Assembly (NCBI GenBank): GCA_001828935.1
Contig: MHZX01000077.1
Coordinates: 1 to 38,004 of the forward strand
Reading direction: 5' to 3'
DNA: 38,004 nt
DNA from: Rhodocyclales bacterium RIFCSPLOWO2_02_FULL_63_24
GTDB taxonomy: Bacteria; Pseudomonadota; Gammaproteobacteria; Burkholderiales; Rhodocyclaceae
Numbering within the stretch: position 1 is the stretch's first letter; every line of letters starts with the position of its first letter. This document shows positions 26,413 to 35,888 of the stretch, piece by piece. Both the position numbers and the translations under genes were made by a program. The notes below the pieces were generated by a model, which saw nothing but the letters and a program-made list of their open reading frames with translations, ran no database searches and was not told the origin of the DNA.

Positions 26413-27266
26413 AGGAGGTTGTTCGGGAGTTCGATTTCTGCGCTGAATACGGTGGTGGCCGGGCCGGTCATCATGACCGGCTGTGGGGTTCGCTTCGCCT
26501 CGCCGTCCCAGGCGATGGACAGGTCGCCGCCGCGTGTGGTGACGCGCACCGGCGAATCCAGCAGGCCGCGGCGGATGCCGGCGACCACCGCGGCGCAGGC
26601 GCCGGTACCGCAGGCCAGGGTCTCGCCGGTGCCGCGTTCATACACCCGCAGGCGGATCGCATGGCGGTCGACGATTTGCATGAAGCCGGCATTGACCCGG
26701 CGCGGAAAGCGCGGATGGGATTCGATCAGCGGGCCGAGCCGTGCCACCGGCGCGGCATCGACGTCGGCCACCACCTGCACCGCGTGCGGATTGCCCATCG
26801 AGACCACGCTGATGTCGATCCTGGCGCCATCCACATCGAGCGCCTGTACCACGGCATCCGATTCGCTGTCGAAGGGAATCTCGGCCGGCTGGAAGCGTGG
26901 CGCGCCCATATCGACGGTGACCTGGCCGTCGGCTTCGAGCCGCGGCGTGATCAGCCCGCATTTGGTCTCGACCCGGATCTCGCGCTTGTCCGTCAGGCCC
27001 TGCTCATGCACGAAGCGCACGAAGCAGCGTGCGCCGTTGCCGCACTGCTCGACCTCGCCGCCATCGGCATTGAAAATGCGGTAGCGGAAATCGACGCCGG
27101 GCGTGGCGGTCTGCTCGACCACCAGCAACTGGTCGCAGCCGACGCCGAAATGGCGGTCGGCGAGAAAGCGCGCCTGGGCCGGCGTCGGCACGAAGTCCTG
27201 GCGGATCGCGTCGAGCACCACGAAGTCGTTGCCCAGGCCATGCATCTTGGTGAAGCGGATCTTCAT
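26409..27266 (-). CDS. dapF: Diaminopimelate epimerase
   Basis: DapF converts LL- to meso-diaminopimelate, needed for lysine and peptidoglycan. The 285-residue protein shows the two-fold related active site: C75 in EQCGNGARC and C219 in LACGTGACA. The substrate-binding NDF near residue 13 and GNPH at 159-161 are intact. The start [15 protein letters not shown] is the family N-terminus. The longer upstream frame is non-coding. It is the first gene of dapF-DUF484, and its stop overlaps the DUF484 start. Confidence 0.96.
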   Translation of the reverse strand: MKIRFTKMHGLGNDFVVLDAIRQDFVPTPAQARFLADRHFGVGCDQLLVVEQTATPGVDFRYRIFNADGGEVEQCGNGARCFVRFVHEQGLTDKREIRVETKCGLITPRLEADGQVTVDMGAPRFQPAEIPFDSESDAVVQALDVDGARIDISVVSMGNPHAVQVVADVDAAPVARLGPLIESHPRFPRRVNAGFMQIVDRHAIRLRVYERGTGETLACGTGACAAVVAGIRRGLLDSPVRVTTRGGDLSIAWDGEAKRTPQPVMMTGPATTVFSAEIELPNNLL

Positions 27267-27400
27267 GATCGGGATGGTACCGGAACGGTGCTCGGCTGAT
27301 GGCCGAATAGACCGGGCTATCCCGCCGTTATTCGCGGCGGCGAGGCGTCCTTGAGTTGATTTCGCCGTGCTGCCAGCGCCGACTGTCAGGCGTGCCGTGC

Positions 27401-28534
27401 TCAGGTTTTTGCGATGGCGTCGAGCGCCGTGGCAAGACTGTCCACCGTGCGCTCGATGTCGGCGAGCTTGTCCAGGCCGAACAGACCCAGGCGGAAGCTG
27501 CCGAAGTCCGGCCCTTCGTCGCATTGCAGCGGCACGCCGGCGGCGGTTTGCAGGCCCAGTGCGGCAAAGCGCTTGCCGCTGCGCAGGCCTTCGTCGTCGG
27601 TGTAGCTCACCACCACGCCCGGCGCCTGGAAACCCTCGGCGGCGACGCTCTGGAAGCCGCGGCTGACCAGCAGTGCGCGGACCCTGGCGCCCAGTTCGAG
27701 CTGGGCGTCGCGCGTGGCGGCGCAGCCGCGTTCGAGGGTTTCGCGCATGCTGTCGCGGGTGCGGCGCAAGGCATCGGTGGGCATCGTCGCGTGGTAGGCA
27801 TGGCCGCCCTGCTCATAGGCCGCCATGATCTGCAACCATTTCTTCAGGTCGCAGGCGAAGCTGGTGCTGCTGCTCGTCTCGATCCGCGCCCGCGCCGCCT
27901 CGCCCAGCATCACCAGGGCGGCGCAGGGCGAACCGCTCCAGCCCTTCTGCGGCGCGCTGATCAGGATGTCGATGGCGCTGGCGCGCATGTCCACCCACAT
28001 TGCGCCGGAGGCGATGCAGTCGAGCACGAACAGGCCGCCCACGCCGTGCACGGCGTCGGCCACGGCACGCAGGTAGGCATCGGGCAGGATCATGCCGCAG
28101 GCGGTTTCGACATGCGGGGCGAACACCAGCTCGGGCCGCTCGGCGTGGATCGCCGCGACGACTTCGTCTATCGGCGGGGGGACGAAAGGCTCCTGCCGGC
28201 CCGCGCGGAGGCGTCGGGCCTTGAGCACCGTGCAGGATGCCGGGATGCTGCCCATCTCGAAAATCTGCGACCAGCGGAAGCTGAACCAGCCGTTGCGGAT
28301 CACCAGGCATTTGCGGCCGGTGGCGAACTGGCGCGCCACGGCCTCCATGCCGAAGCTGCCGCTGCCGGGCACGATCGCCACGGCGCTTGCGTTGTAGGTC
28401 TGGCGCAGCATCACGGACATGTCGCGCATCACGCCCTGGAAGGCCGCCGACATGTGATTCAACGCGCGGTCGGTATAGACCACCGAGTATTCCAGCAGGC
28501 CGTCGGGATCGACGGCGGGAAGCAGGCCTGGCAT
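27401..28534 (-). CDS. Class V aminotransferase (alanine/serine-glyoxylate or phosphonate type)
   Basis: This 377-residue PLP enzyme of the class V fold has the Schiff-base lysine K197 in [12 protein letters not shown]. The PLP-ring Asp is D172 in [10 protein letters not shown], and a phosphate-binding GSGSFGMEA loop is at 57-65. SAPQKGW and the overall pattern resemble alanine-glyoxylate, serine-glyoxylate and 2-aminoethylphosphonate-pyruvate aminotransferases. Which substrate it uses cannot be decided from sequence alone. It starts 22 bp after the acyltransferase stop on the same strand, so it may be co-transcribed. It is separated from dapF by 134 bp. Confidence 0.88.
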   Translation of the reverse strand: MPGLLPAVDPDGLLEYSVVYTDRALNHMSAAFQGVMRDMSVMLRQTYNASAVAIVPGSGSFGMEAVARQFATGRKCLVIRNGWFSFRWSQIFEMGSIPASCTVLKARRLRAGRQEPFVPPPIDEVVAAIHAERPELVFAPHVETACGMILPDAYLRAVADAVHGVGGLFVLDCIASGAMWVDMRASAIDILISAPQKGWSGSPCAALVMLGEAARARIETSSSTSFACDLKKWLQIMAAYEQGGHAYHATMPTDALRRTRDSMRETLERGCAATRDAQLELGARVRALLVSRGFQSVAAEGFQAPGVVVSYTDDEGLRSGKRFAALGLQTAAGVPLQCDEGPDFGSFRLGLFGLDKLADIERTVDSLATALDAIAKT

Positions 28535-28555
28535 TTCAGTCTCCGCAGCGAGGAT

Positions 28556-29425
28556 TCATGAAGTTCGGTAGGGCGAAGGCTCGCCCGGCGGTCGCGTCTT
28601 GAAGCGCTTGTGCAGCCAGTAGTATTGCTCGGGTGATCGCAGCACCTCGGCCTCGATGAAGGCGTTCAGGCGTCGCGCATCTGCCGCCTCGTCGGCGCCG
28701 GGGAAGCCCGCCCAGGGCTCGCCAACGGTGGCGACGTAGCCATTTTCGGCCATCCGCGTCACCACCGGGATCACCGTCGCTCCGGTCAGTTTCGCCAGGC
28801 GCGCGAGCCCGGTGATGGTCGCCGTCGGCACGCCGAAGAAGGGCACGAAGACCGACTCTTTCGGGCCATAGTCCATGTCCGGCGAATAGTGGAAAAAGCG
28901 GCCCGCCTTCATCGCCTTGAGCGCCTTGCGCGTGCCCTCCTGACGCGAGGCCAGGTCGCAGTTGCCGAAGCGCAGCCGGCCGCCGTTCATTGCCGCTTCG
29001 AAGACGCGGTTCTTCTGCCGCGTGTAGATCGCCACCAGCCCCTGCTCCAGCGCCAGCCGTATCCAGCCGGCATCGATGCCGACGAAATGCGGCACCAGCA
29101 GGATCACCGGCTTGTCCTGGTACGCCGCCAGCCTGTCGCCGCCGTCGAGCCGCACCAGGCGCCGGATGCGCGCCGGCGAGGCGTGCCACCAGAGCCCGAG
29201 TTCGAGGATGCTGCGACCGAAAGCCATGAAGTGGCGTCGCGCCAGCGCCGACTGTTCGGCCGCCGACAATTTCGGAAAGCACAGGCCGAGATTGGTCAGC
29301 GTGACGTGGCGGCGTTCGGCCACCAGCGCGTAAAGCGCCAGTCCAAGTCCGCGTCCGAGTGCGGCCAGCAGCGGCAGCGGCAGCCAGTGCAGGAGCCACA
29401 TCAGGGCGAGAAGGAGTCGTGTCAC
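28556..29425 (-). CDS. Lysophospholipid/lipid A acyltransferase, LpxL/HtrB type (copy 1)
   Basis: This 289-residue inner-membrane enzyme of the LpxL/LpxM family transfers a secondary acyl chain to lipid A. It has an N-terminal membrane helix (LLLALMWLLHWLPLPLLAALG). The catalytic HX4D is H113-x4-D118 in VPHFVGIDAG. It also has FHYSPDMDYGPKESVFVPFFG, which matches the acceptor-binding region, and a C-terminal PEQYYWLHKRFKTRP, the usual YxWxHKRFKTRP ending. The start is taken as GTG at 29425 with GAGG just upstream. The next ATG, at 29401, would cut into the membrane helix. The CHAT fragment ends two bases before this start. Confidence 0.88.
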   Translation of the reverse strand: MTRLLLALMWLLHWLPLPLLAALGRGLGLALYALVAERRHVTLTNLGLCFPKLSAAEQSALARRHFMAFGRSILELGLWWHASPARIRRLVRLDGGDRLAAYQDKPVILLVPHFVGIDAGWIRLALEQGLVAIYTRQKNRVFEAAMNGGRLRFGNCDLASRQEGTRKALKAMKAGRFFHYSPDMDYGPKESVFVPFFGVPTATITGLARLAKLTGATVIPVVTRMAENGYVATVGEPWAGFPGADEAADARRLNAFIEAEVLRSPEQYYWLHKRFKTRPPGEPSPYRTS

Positions 29426-29426
29426 C

Positions 29427-32118
29427 TTACCTCGCCGAGTTCTCGCAGCGACAGACACGCCGGCGCGCTTTCGATCCAGATCGCGAGGGATGCCACGTGG
29501 AAAGCCACTGCTCGCATGCAACTTCTATCCGGTGATCCAAGTCCTGTTTCCCCATTCCATCCCCAACCAGCGAAAAAGGCGCCCAAAAGGCAGGGTGCGC
29601 ATAGCTCAAACCAGCCTTTGGGTCGCCGGTCTTCATCACGTCAAGCATTGCGTGACGCAAAGCCTCCGCTCTTGGCAGGGATGGGTTCTCAACCTCACGC
29701 CGGAATAGTGCTGTAGTCAAGTGGCGGGCAGACGTGGTTTCCACTGCCCAGCTCGACACCAGCAGACTACGGGCGCCAGCGAAGAAGAAAGCTCGGCCGA
29801 GACCGGAAACTGCCTCGGAGGCTTTGCCGTCGGGACTGGCTGTATTGCACGCCGACAGCACCACCCAGTCGGCATCCAGCTTCAGACCGAGCACTTCTTC
29901 CATAGTAAGAAATCCATCTGCCTCAGTTTCTCCGGTGAGCGCGGGATTCGAAAGCACAAGAGCTGGCTGATCAAGGCCCACGACTTCTCCGGAGGCAATT
30001 CCGTGAGTTGCAAAGGCCACCACGCGCCGATCATCTAGATCCATGCGGAATCACGGAAAGCACCTTGGCCTGCCGCCAAAGTTCCGCTTCAGGAGCCAGG
30101 AATGCTTGAAAGAGCTTGCTTGCACGCGTCAGATCGAATGAAAGGGGCCGAACCTCATCATCATTGAACATCAATCCGGCGCGCAATTTCGCCACATCAG
30201 CGTCGACTTCGGCGCGCCCAACGGGAACGACCCGAAATCCCATCTTGCCCTGGTCTCCCACCGTCCAAACGTAGGATTGGGATTTGCCCAGATAGATGGA
30301 GACAAGAGCTTCGCCTGGAGCAAGGGCTTTCCTGACCTCGGCCAGGGTTGCGGGTCTGGGGGCGACAAGATCGCCGAACTCCGGGAAACGCCTCTGGATA
30401 TCGGCTTGCAGCACAAGGTGTTCCTTTCGCAAACGCTCAACCTCTGTCCGCATGTCGGCGATAACCTTTTTAAGCCGCTCAGCCTCTGGTGCGGTAACCA
30501 ACTTCGCCAGAATCCTGTCGAGCGCTACGGCCTGGTTCTGGGTGTCCTGATCGCGGCGCACCAACCCGGCCAACTCTGCATTCGGTAGCTGTGCCCGTGC
30601 TGCGCTCGCAGCGATGGCGGCCTGTACACTGGAGCCTCTTGCAAGATCGGCAATGCGAAAGGATTCCGCTATTGCATCAAGACCCGGCGGTACCTTGCCT
30701 TCTGCTTGAAGCCTTGTCAGCAGATCGACATAGGCTTCCAGAATCTCAGTGCGCCAAAAGACTCGCGTAACACCGGCCCCCTCAGCCGCACTATCATCCG
30801 AGTCTGATCGAACCATCTCCGGCAGTGCTTGCTGAAACGCTGACAGCGCAGCCGGCAAGTCCCCGAGGCTCGTCAATGTCATGCCCAGCACTCCCCGTTG
30901 ACGCGCAACGTAGGTTGGATTTGGAACGGACAGTTGATGCTGGGCAGCGATGAGTCGTCCGGCCATGTCCTTCGCTGCCTGCGACGAACCTGACCGATGC
31001 AGCGCCAATGCCCAGGCAACGGAATCCGTAGGTAGTTTCTGTGCCGGATTGGATTGCAGCCCATCGGCCCGTTGTTGGAAAACAGCCACCGCTTCCGACC
31101 AATTGCTTCGCTCCACCAGCAATTCGCCAAGGATATTTCGCATCTCGGCTAAAGGTACGGAATCAGCGGAAACGCCAGAGCTTAGCGCTGCGGTCAGGGC
31201 GTGCCGATAGAGCTTTTCCGCTCCGGCGAGATTGCCTGACTGCTGCCGGATGAATGCAAGCAAGGCTAGCACCTGTGCCGTCTGAATCGCCTTTGGTCCA
31301 ACGTACTTGATGGCGTCTTCCACCGTGGCCTGCGCATAAAACTCAGCCTCCCCCAATTTCCCATTAGATGCGAGGAGAAAGGCCAATTTTCCCCTGGCGT
31401 ACGCGAGGTTCATGGCAGATTCTCTTATCCATCTGGGGAAACGCAGTTGCTGATTGAAATCTTCCTGAGCATTGTCCAGGGCAAGTTTCCTCAGACGCTC
31501 TGCTTCTCGGACATTGCCTTGAGCGGTCATTAAATTGGCGTGTGTCCGCTGGTTCAAATACGTCGCGTTGTAACGGTTCCAGTCCCAATAACTTCTCGTG
31601 GCCATTTGCTTCAGCGACTCATCTGCCTCATTCAGAGACTGGTCGGCGGTAGCGAAATTGCCAAGATCGGTATGTATGCGTGCAAGGGCAAGCTTCGCAA
31701 TATGGTGTGCCCCCACGTTCGCCGCGTACTGGCGCGCAACAGCATCCCAATGCGACCGCTGCGCAAGGAGATCTCCCTTTCCGTAAAGTGCTGACCCAAG
31801 ATTGTCTTGCATGCGCCATAGATCACCCCAGCCGCCTGGGGTTAGACGGTTCGGCATATTGTTCTGTATAGCAAACTGGATGTCTTCGACGGCGCGAGTG
31901 TAGTTGCCCAGTTGGTAATGGGCCATGCCCCGTTTGTGGTGGAAGACCGCTATCTCATGTTTGTCGTCGGTTTGTGGTGGCGTCATGGCCACCAGCTCCT
32001 GAGCCTCACGGGTAGCAGTACTGTTTTGAAGCCGTCCGATCAGGCCGGAGGCTGCATCTTCCTGTGCCCATGTAGGGGCAGCCAAGCTACACAGTAAAAT
32101 CGCGGGAAGATTGTCCAT
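29427..32118 (-). pseudogene. Secreted TPR-CHAT protease-like gene, broken by an internal deletion and frameshift
   Basis: CHAT proteins are caspase-like peptidases. The first frame (32118 to 30031, 695 residues) has a weak export signal ending PTWAQ. Tetratricopeptide repeats follow (AVFHHKRGMAHYQLGNYTRAVEDI, GDLPAALSAFQQALPEM), then a coiled coil and the start of the CHAT domain (LVSIYLGKSQSYVWTV ... LSVIPHG), where it stops. The second frame (30044 to 29427) resumes at DLDDRRVVAFATHG and holds both catalytic residues: His in ATHG and Cys in LSACNTA. It ends YAHPAFWAPFSLVGDG. Complete relatives have roughly 130 residues between VIPHG and DRRVV, missing here, so the joint at about 30040 is a deletion. 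Base composition is visibly less GC-rich than neighbours, which suggests acquisition. Confidence 0.8.
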
Positions 32119-32148
32119 GCTCGGATTGGCTCGACCGACTCGAAATGC

Positions 32149-32580
32149 TCACGCCGGTTCCAGCCCAATCACCAGCCTTTGCCCGAGCACGCTGATCGCC
32201 TGCGCGATGCGCGGCAGTTTGGAGCCATAGTGCGGGTCGAGCAGCCGGCGGACTTCCTTTTCATCGACGCCTAGACGTCGGGCGAGTTGCAGTTTGCTGA
32301 TGCCAGCTTGTCGCATTGCCACGAACAAGGCGGCCTTTGCCATCGTCTCGGCTTGTGGCGCCACCAGATGCTCGCGCCGCTTCGCCTTGCTGGGCTCCGG
32401 AAACTCGATGCCTTCGATCATGTAGGTGGCGAACACCTCGTCCATCGCGTCAGCCGCCTGCTCCAAGGAATCTTGTTCGGTATCGCCCTGGGTGATGAGT
32501 TGCGGGAGGTCGCGACAGGTGACGACGAATCCGCCTTCTTCGGCGGGCGTAAGCAGAACAGGATATTGAAAGCGGTTCAT
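32149..32580 (-). CDS. hicB: HicB-family antitoxin with C-terminal HTH
   Basis: HicB neutralises HicA and represses its own operon. The 143-residue protein has the RNase H-like HicB domain first (YPVLLTPAEEGGFVVTCRDLPQLITQGDTEQDSLEQAADAM). An XRE-type helix-turn-helix follows (RQAGISKLQLARRLGVDEKEVRRLLDPHYGSKLPRIAQAI), which would bind DNA. It ends LGQRLVIGLEPA. The start MNRFQYPVLL is the family N-terminus. Longer readings run into hicA in another frame. It follows hicA by 10 bp. A matching operator lies in front of hicA. Confidence 0.9.
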   Translation of the reverse strand: MNRFQYPVLLTPAEEGGFVVTCRDLPQLITQGDTEQDSLEQAADAMDEVFATYMIEGIEFPEPSKAKRREHLVAPQAETMAKAALFVAMRQAGISKLQLARRLGVDEKEVRRLLDPHYGSKLPRIAQAISVLGQRLVIGLEPA

Positions 32581-32590
32581 GATTGGCCTC

Positions 32591-32803
32591 TCACAAGTCG
32601 AACGGTTTGATGCCCAGTTGCTTGCACATGGCATGGAAGGTGCCGGTTTTAAGTTCATCCTTCGGGTTGCGAACGATGGTGAATGCGGTGCCGAAGTACA
32701 GCGTTTGGTGGCTGCCCTTACCCCTCGCCGCATTCAGTGAAACGATCACCCGTCGTGCCTTGCCAAGAGCTTTCAACTTGCGGATGAAATCGTTTCCCGT
32801 CAT
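32591..32803 (-). CDS. hicA: HicA-family mRNA interferase toxin
   Basis: HicA is a small dsRBD-fold ribonuclease that cleaves mRNA and tmRNA and arrests growth unless bound by HicB. The 70-residue protein fits: TGNDFIRKLKALGKARR as first helix, then GKGSHQTLYFG with the catalytic His in the GSH motif, and a final helix GTFHAMCKQLGIKPFDL. This is longer at the N-terminus than the shortest HicA forms but within range. It is transcribed with hicB. The -10 box is so close to the ATG that the mRNA is probably leaderless. Confidence 0.9.
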   Translation of the reverse strand: MTGNDFIRKLKALGKARRVIVSLNAARGKGSHQTLYFGTAFTIVRNPKDELKTGTFHAMCKQLGIKPFDL

Positions 32804-32809
32804 GGGTGC

Positions 32810-32838
32810 ATTATCGGACGAAAACGTCCGGCAGTAAA
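32810..32838 (-). promoter_or_regulatory. hicAB promoter with palindromic operator
   Basis: On the minus strand TTTACT (32838-32833) and GATAAT (32815-32810) are spaced by exactly 17 bp. The spacer is filled by the perfect palindrome CGGACG-AAAA-CGTCCG (32815-32830). The -10 box ends 6 bp before the hicA ATG. A repressor on the palindrome would block RNA polymerase directly, fitting HicB autoregulation through its HTH. Confidence 0.65.
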
Positions 32839-32857
32839 GAGGGATGTGTCAATCAAG

Positions 32858-33727
32858 TCACGGCGCCGTCGCCGTGGTCTTGGGCAACTCCGCCCTCGCC
32901 GGCACCTTGTAGCGGTTGTAGCCCCACAGATACTGCCCGGGGCAGTGGCGAATCAGCGCTTCAAGTTCCCGGTTGAGTTGCGCCGCGCGCTGCATGAGGT
33001 CGCCTGCGAGGGGCGTGGAGAGCGGGAACAGCTTGAGGTGGTAACCGGCGCCGTAGTGCAGGCGCTCGGCGTAGGCCAGCAGCACCGTGGCGCCGCCGGG
33101 TACTGATTGGGCCAGGCGCGCCGCCAGCGTCATGGTGTAGGCGGGACGGCCGAAGAAGGGCAGCCAGGCGCCTTCACCGTTGCCGGGCACCTGGTCGGGC
33201 AGCATGCCCACCGCCTCGCCATTCTTCAGCGCCTTCAGCAGCCGGCGCACGCCGGACAGGTCGGCGGGGGCCAGCTTCAGATTGGCGCCGCGCCCCGCTT
33301 CGATCAGCGGCGCCAGCCAGTCCTGCTTGGGCCGGCGATAGAGCACGGTCATCGGCTTGCGCGCGGCGTAGTACTGTGCGGTGATCTCGAAGCAGCCGAG
33401 GTGCGGCGTCAGGAACAGGAGGCCGCGCCCGGCTGCCCAAGCGTTCTCCACCAGTTCCCAGCCGGATACCCTGACCACGCGCCCGACCACTTCGTCCTGC
33501 GGCCGCAGCCAGATTTTCGGCAGCTCCAGCAGCGCCTTGCCGGCTTCGGCAATCGCCGCCGTCTTCGCCTCGGTCATGCCGGCCTGCTCGATGTGTGTCG
33601 AAAAGTTGCGCCGGTAGGTGGCCGACAGCAACCACGCCGACCAGCCGGCCAGGGCGCCGAGGTTGTGCAGCAGCGGCAGCGGCAAGCGGGCCAGCGCCTT
33701 GAAGATGATCGGGAACGGGGATGGCAT
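32858..33727 (-). CDS. Lysophospholipid/lipid A acyltransferase, LpxL/HtrB type (copy 2)
   Basis: This is a 289-residue member of the LpxL/LpxM acyltransferase family. The N-terminal part is hydrophobic (ALARLPLPLLHNLGALAGWSAWLL). The catalytic motif is HX4E, H109-x4-E114 in LTPHLGCFEITAQYY, where copy 1 has HX4D. MLPDQVPGNGEGAWLPFFGRPAYTM and the C-terminal PGQYLWGYNRYKVP match the family's acceptor and YxWxxxRxK regions. It probably adds a secondary chain distinct from that added by copy 1. It diverges from gnnA. Copies 1 and 2 are split by the CHAT/hicAB segment but may once have been adjacent. Confidence 0.88.
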   Translation of the reverse strand: MPSPFPIIFKALARLPLPLLHNLGALAGWSAWLLSATYRRNFSTHIEQAGMTEAKTAAIAEAGKALLELPKIWLRPQDEVVGRVVRVSGWELVENAWAAGRGLLFLTPHLGCFEITAQYYAARKPMTVLYRRPKQDWLAPLIEAGRGANLKLAPADLSGVRRLLKALKNGEAVGMLPDQVPGNGEGAWLPFFGRPAYTMTLAARLAQSVPGGATVLLAYAERLHYGAGYHLKLFPLSTPLAGDLMQRAAQLNRELEALIRHCPGQYLWGYNRYKVPARAELPKTTATAP

Positions 33728-33753
33728 CGAGAAATGAAGGGAACTAAAGCAAG

Positions 33754-33763
33754 TAGAATTATC
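33754..33763. promoter_or_regulatory. Divergent promoter region between acyltransferase copy 2 and gnnA
   Basis: The 80-bp divergent gap contains TAGAAT (33754-33759, plus) and, overlapping it on the minus strand, GATAAT (33763-33758) preceded by GGC. Both resemble -10 boxes. No convincing -35 is seen for either. The overlap would make the two directions compete. Confidence 0.3.
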
Positions 33764-33807
33764 GCCTACTGTTTGTTCCCCCGGACCATTCTCCCGATTT
33801 CTCCGTC

Positions 33808-34782
33808 ATGACCAAGCCACTTCGTGCTGCCGTAATCGGCGTGGGCTATCTCGGCCGCTTCCACGCCCAGAAATATGCCGCGCTCAGCGCCGCGAATGCC
33901 GGCGTGGAACTGGTCGGGGTGGTGGACGCCCACCCGGAAACGGCGCAGCGCGTAGCGCAGGAACTGGGCGTCACGGCCTTCACCGATTACCGGGAACTGC
34001 TTGGCACCGAGCCAAAGGTGGACTTGGTTTCGGTCGCCAGCACCACCGAAACCCATCACGCTGTGGCGCGCGATTGCCTCGCCGCCGGCGTCCATGTGTT
34101 GGCGGAAAAGCCGATTACGGTCACCGTGAAACAGGCTGACGAGCTGATCGCGCTGGCCGACGCCAAACGTCTCGTTTTGCAGGTCGGCCATCTGGAACGT
34201 TTCAATCCGGCCTGGCTGGCGGTGAAGGACAAGATCAAGCGGCCGGTGTTCATCGAGGCCCATCGCATGGCGCCGTTCAAGGCGCGCGGCATCGACGTCT
34301 CGGTGGTGCTCGACCTGATGATCCACGACCTCGACCTGATCCTGCCGCTTGTCGCCAGCCCGGTGGCGGACCTGCGCGCCTCGGGCGTTTCGGTGCTGAC
34401 CGACGGCATCGACATCGCCAACGCGCGCATCGAATTCGCCAACGGCTGCGTGGCGAATCTCACCGCCAGCCGCACCTCGGCCGCCTCGCTGCGCCGCCTG
34501 CGCGTATTCCAGCATCACGAATATATTTCCGTCGATTTCGGCGATCGCCGCATCGGTATCAGCAAGAAGCGCGAAGCGCTGGTTGAAGGCGAGGAACCGA
34601 TCGACACCGAGACCTTGCAGCCGCCCCCGGGCGACGCGCTGATGACCGAGATCCAGGCTTTCGTCGCCGCCGTGCGCGACGGCAGCCCGCCGGTGGTCAG
34701 TGGCCGCGAGGGCCGCGACGCGCTGGCCATCGCGCTGGAAATCGACCGCATGATCGCCGCGCGCCAGAATTCACTTTCCTGA
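33808..34782 (+). CDS. gnnA: Gfo/Idh/MocA oxidoreductase, probable UDP-GlcNAc 3-dehydrogenase GnnA
   Basis: This is a 324-residue NAD(P)-dependent sugar oxidoreductase: Rossmann motif VIGVGYLGRFH (residues 9-19), EKP motif in HVLAEKPITV, and the His/Asp pair in DLMIHDLDLIL. In Acidithiobacillus ferrooxidans and Leptospira, GnnA oxidises the 3-OH of UDP-GlcNAc. A PLP enzyme, GnnB, then aminates the ketone and LpxA acylates the new amine. The same three protein types are encoded here in order, 5 bp apart and then overlapping. That context, more than the fold, is why GnnA is preferred over WbpB/WlbA, whose pathway would pair with a WbpD-type N-acetyltransferase instead. There is no WbpD here. 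Confidence 0.75.
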   Translation: MTKPLRAAVIGVGYLGRFHAQKYAALSAANAGVELVGVVDAHPETAQRVAQELGVTAFTDYRELLGTEPKVDLVSVASTTETHHAVARDCLAAGVHVLAEKPITVTVKQADELIALADAKRLVLQVGHLERFNPAWLAVKDKIKRPVFIEAHRMAPFKARGIDVSVVLDLMIHDLDLILPLVASPVADLRASGVSVLTDGIDIANARIEFANGCVANLTASRTSAASLRRLRVFQHHEYISVDFGDRRIGISKKREALVEGEEPIDTETLQPPPGDALMTEIQAFVAAVRDGSPPVVSGREGRDALAIALEIDRMIAARQNSLS

Positions 34783-34787
34783 AGTCC

Positions 34788-35888
34788 ATGCCCATGAACA
34801 TCCCGATGCTTGATCTCAAGGCCGAATATGCCTTGCTGAAGGACGAAATCGAACCCGCCGTATGCGAGGCGCTGGCCGCCTGCCAGTACATCGGCGGCCC
34901 CAACGTCAAGGCCTTCGAGGCGGAAGCCGCTGCCTATGCTGGCGTCAAGCATGCGATCTCCTGCGCCTCGGGCACCGATGCGCTGCTGATCGCCCTGCGC
35001 GCCATCGGTCTGGGGCCGGGCGACGAAGTCATCACGACGCCCTTCACCTTCGTTGCCACCGCCTCGACCGTGCTCATGTGCGGCGCCAAGCCGGTGTTCG
35101 TCGATATCGATCCGCGCACGTTCAACCTCGACCTGAACCAGGTCGAGGCCGCCATTACGCCTGCTACCCGAGCCATCGTGCCGGTGCATCTGTTCGGCCA
35201 GCCGGTACAGCTGGCGCCACTCAAAGCCCTGTGCGAGAAGCACGGATTGAAGCTGATCGAGGATGCCGCGCAGTCCTTCGGCGCCGACTACGCGGGGCGC
35301 AAGTCGGGCGCATTTGGTGATATCGGCTGCACCTCCTTCTATCCCTCGAAGAACCTTTCGGCCTTCGGCGACGGCGGCCTGATGGTCACTGACGACGACC
35401 GTCTTGCGGCGGAAATGCGGGTGCTGGCCAGCCACGGCTCAAGGGTGCGTTACCACCACCATGTGCTGGGCTACAACTCGCGCCTGGACGAACTCCAGGC
35501 CGTGATCCTGCGCATCAAGCTGAAGCGCCTCGACAATTTCAACCAGCGCCGTATCGCCATCGCCGACTCCTACAACCAGCAACTCGCGGGCCTGGTCGAA
35601 ACGCCGTTTGCCGACGGCCACGGGCGCCATGTCTATCACCAGTACACGATACTTTCCGATCGCCGCGACACGATCCAGAAGGTGCTGGCCGACTCCGGCA
35701 TCGCCTGCGCCGTGTATTACCCGGTGCCGCTGCACCGGCAGGAAATGTTTGCCGCGACCCACGGCGATGTCCGCCTGTCGGTCACCGAGCGCGTCGCGCA
35801 GCGCTGCCTGTCGCTGCCGATTTCGCCGATGCTGAGGGACGAGCAGATCAAGCGCATTACCGGGGCCATGCGCCAGGCACTGGCATGA
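34788..35888 (+). CDS. gnnB: DegT/DnrJ/EryC1 aminotransferase, probable GnnB
   Basis: This 366-residue PLP-dependent sugar aminotransferase has a full fold: SGTDALLIAL (phosphate cup, 61-70), D159 in LIEDAAQSFGA, and Schiff-base K188 in FYPSKNLSAFGDGG. NSRLDELQAVILRIKL and YHQYTI follow. In the proposed pathway it transfers an amino group from glutamate to 3-keto-UDP-GlcNAc, giving UDP-GlcNAc3N. WbpE/WlbC are close homologues with a related reaction, so assignment to GnnB depends on the lpxA neighbour. Its stop overlaps the lpxA start as ATGA. A second in-frame ATG two codons in (34794) is possible. Confidence 0.75.
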   Translation: MPMNIPMLDLKAEYALLKDEIEPAVCEALAACQYIGGPNVKAFEAEAAAYAGVKHAISCASGTDALLIALRAIGLGPGDEVITTPFTFVATASTVLMCGAKPVFVDIDPRTFNLDLNQVEAAITPATRAIVPVHLFGQPVQLAPLKALCEKHGLKLIEDAAQSFGADYAGRKSGAFGDIGCTSFYPSKNLSAFGDGGLMVTDDDRLAAEMRVLASHGSRVRYHHHVLGYNSRLDELQAVILRIKLKRLDNFNQRRIAIADSYNQQLAGLVETPFADGHGRHVYHQYTILSDRRDTIQKVLADSGIACAVYYPVPLHRQEMFAATHGDVRLSVTERVAQRCLSLPISPMLRDEQIKRITGAMRQALA

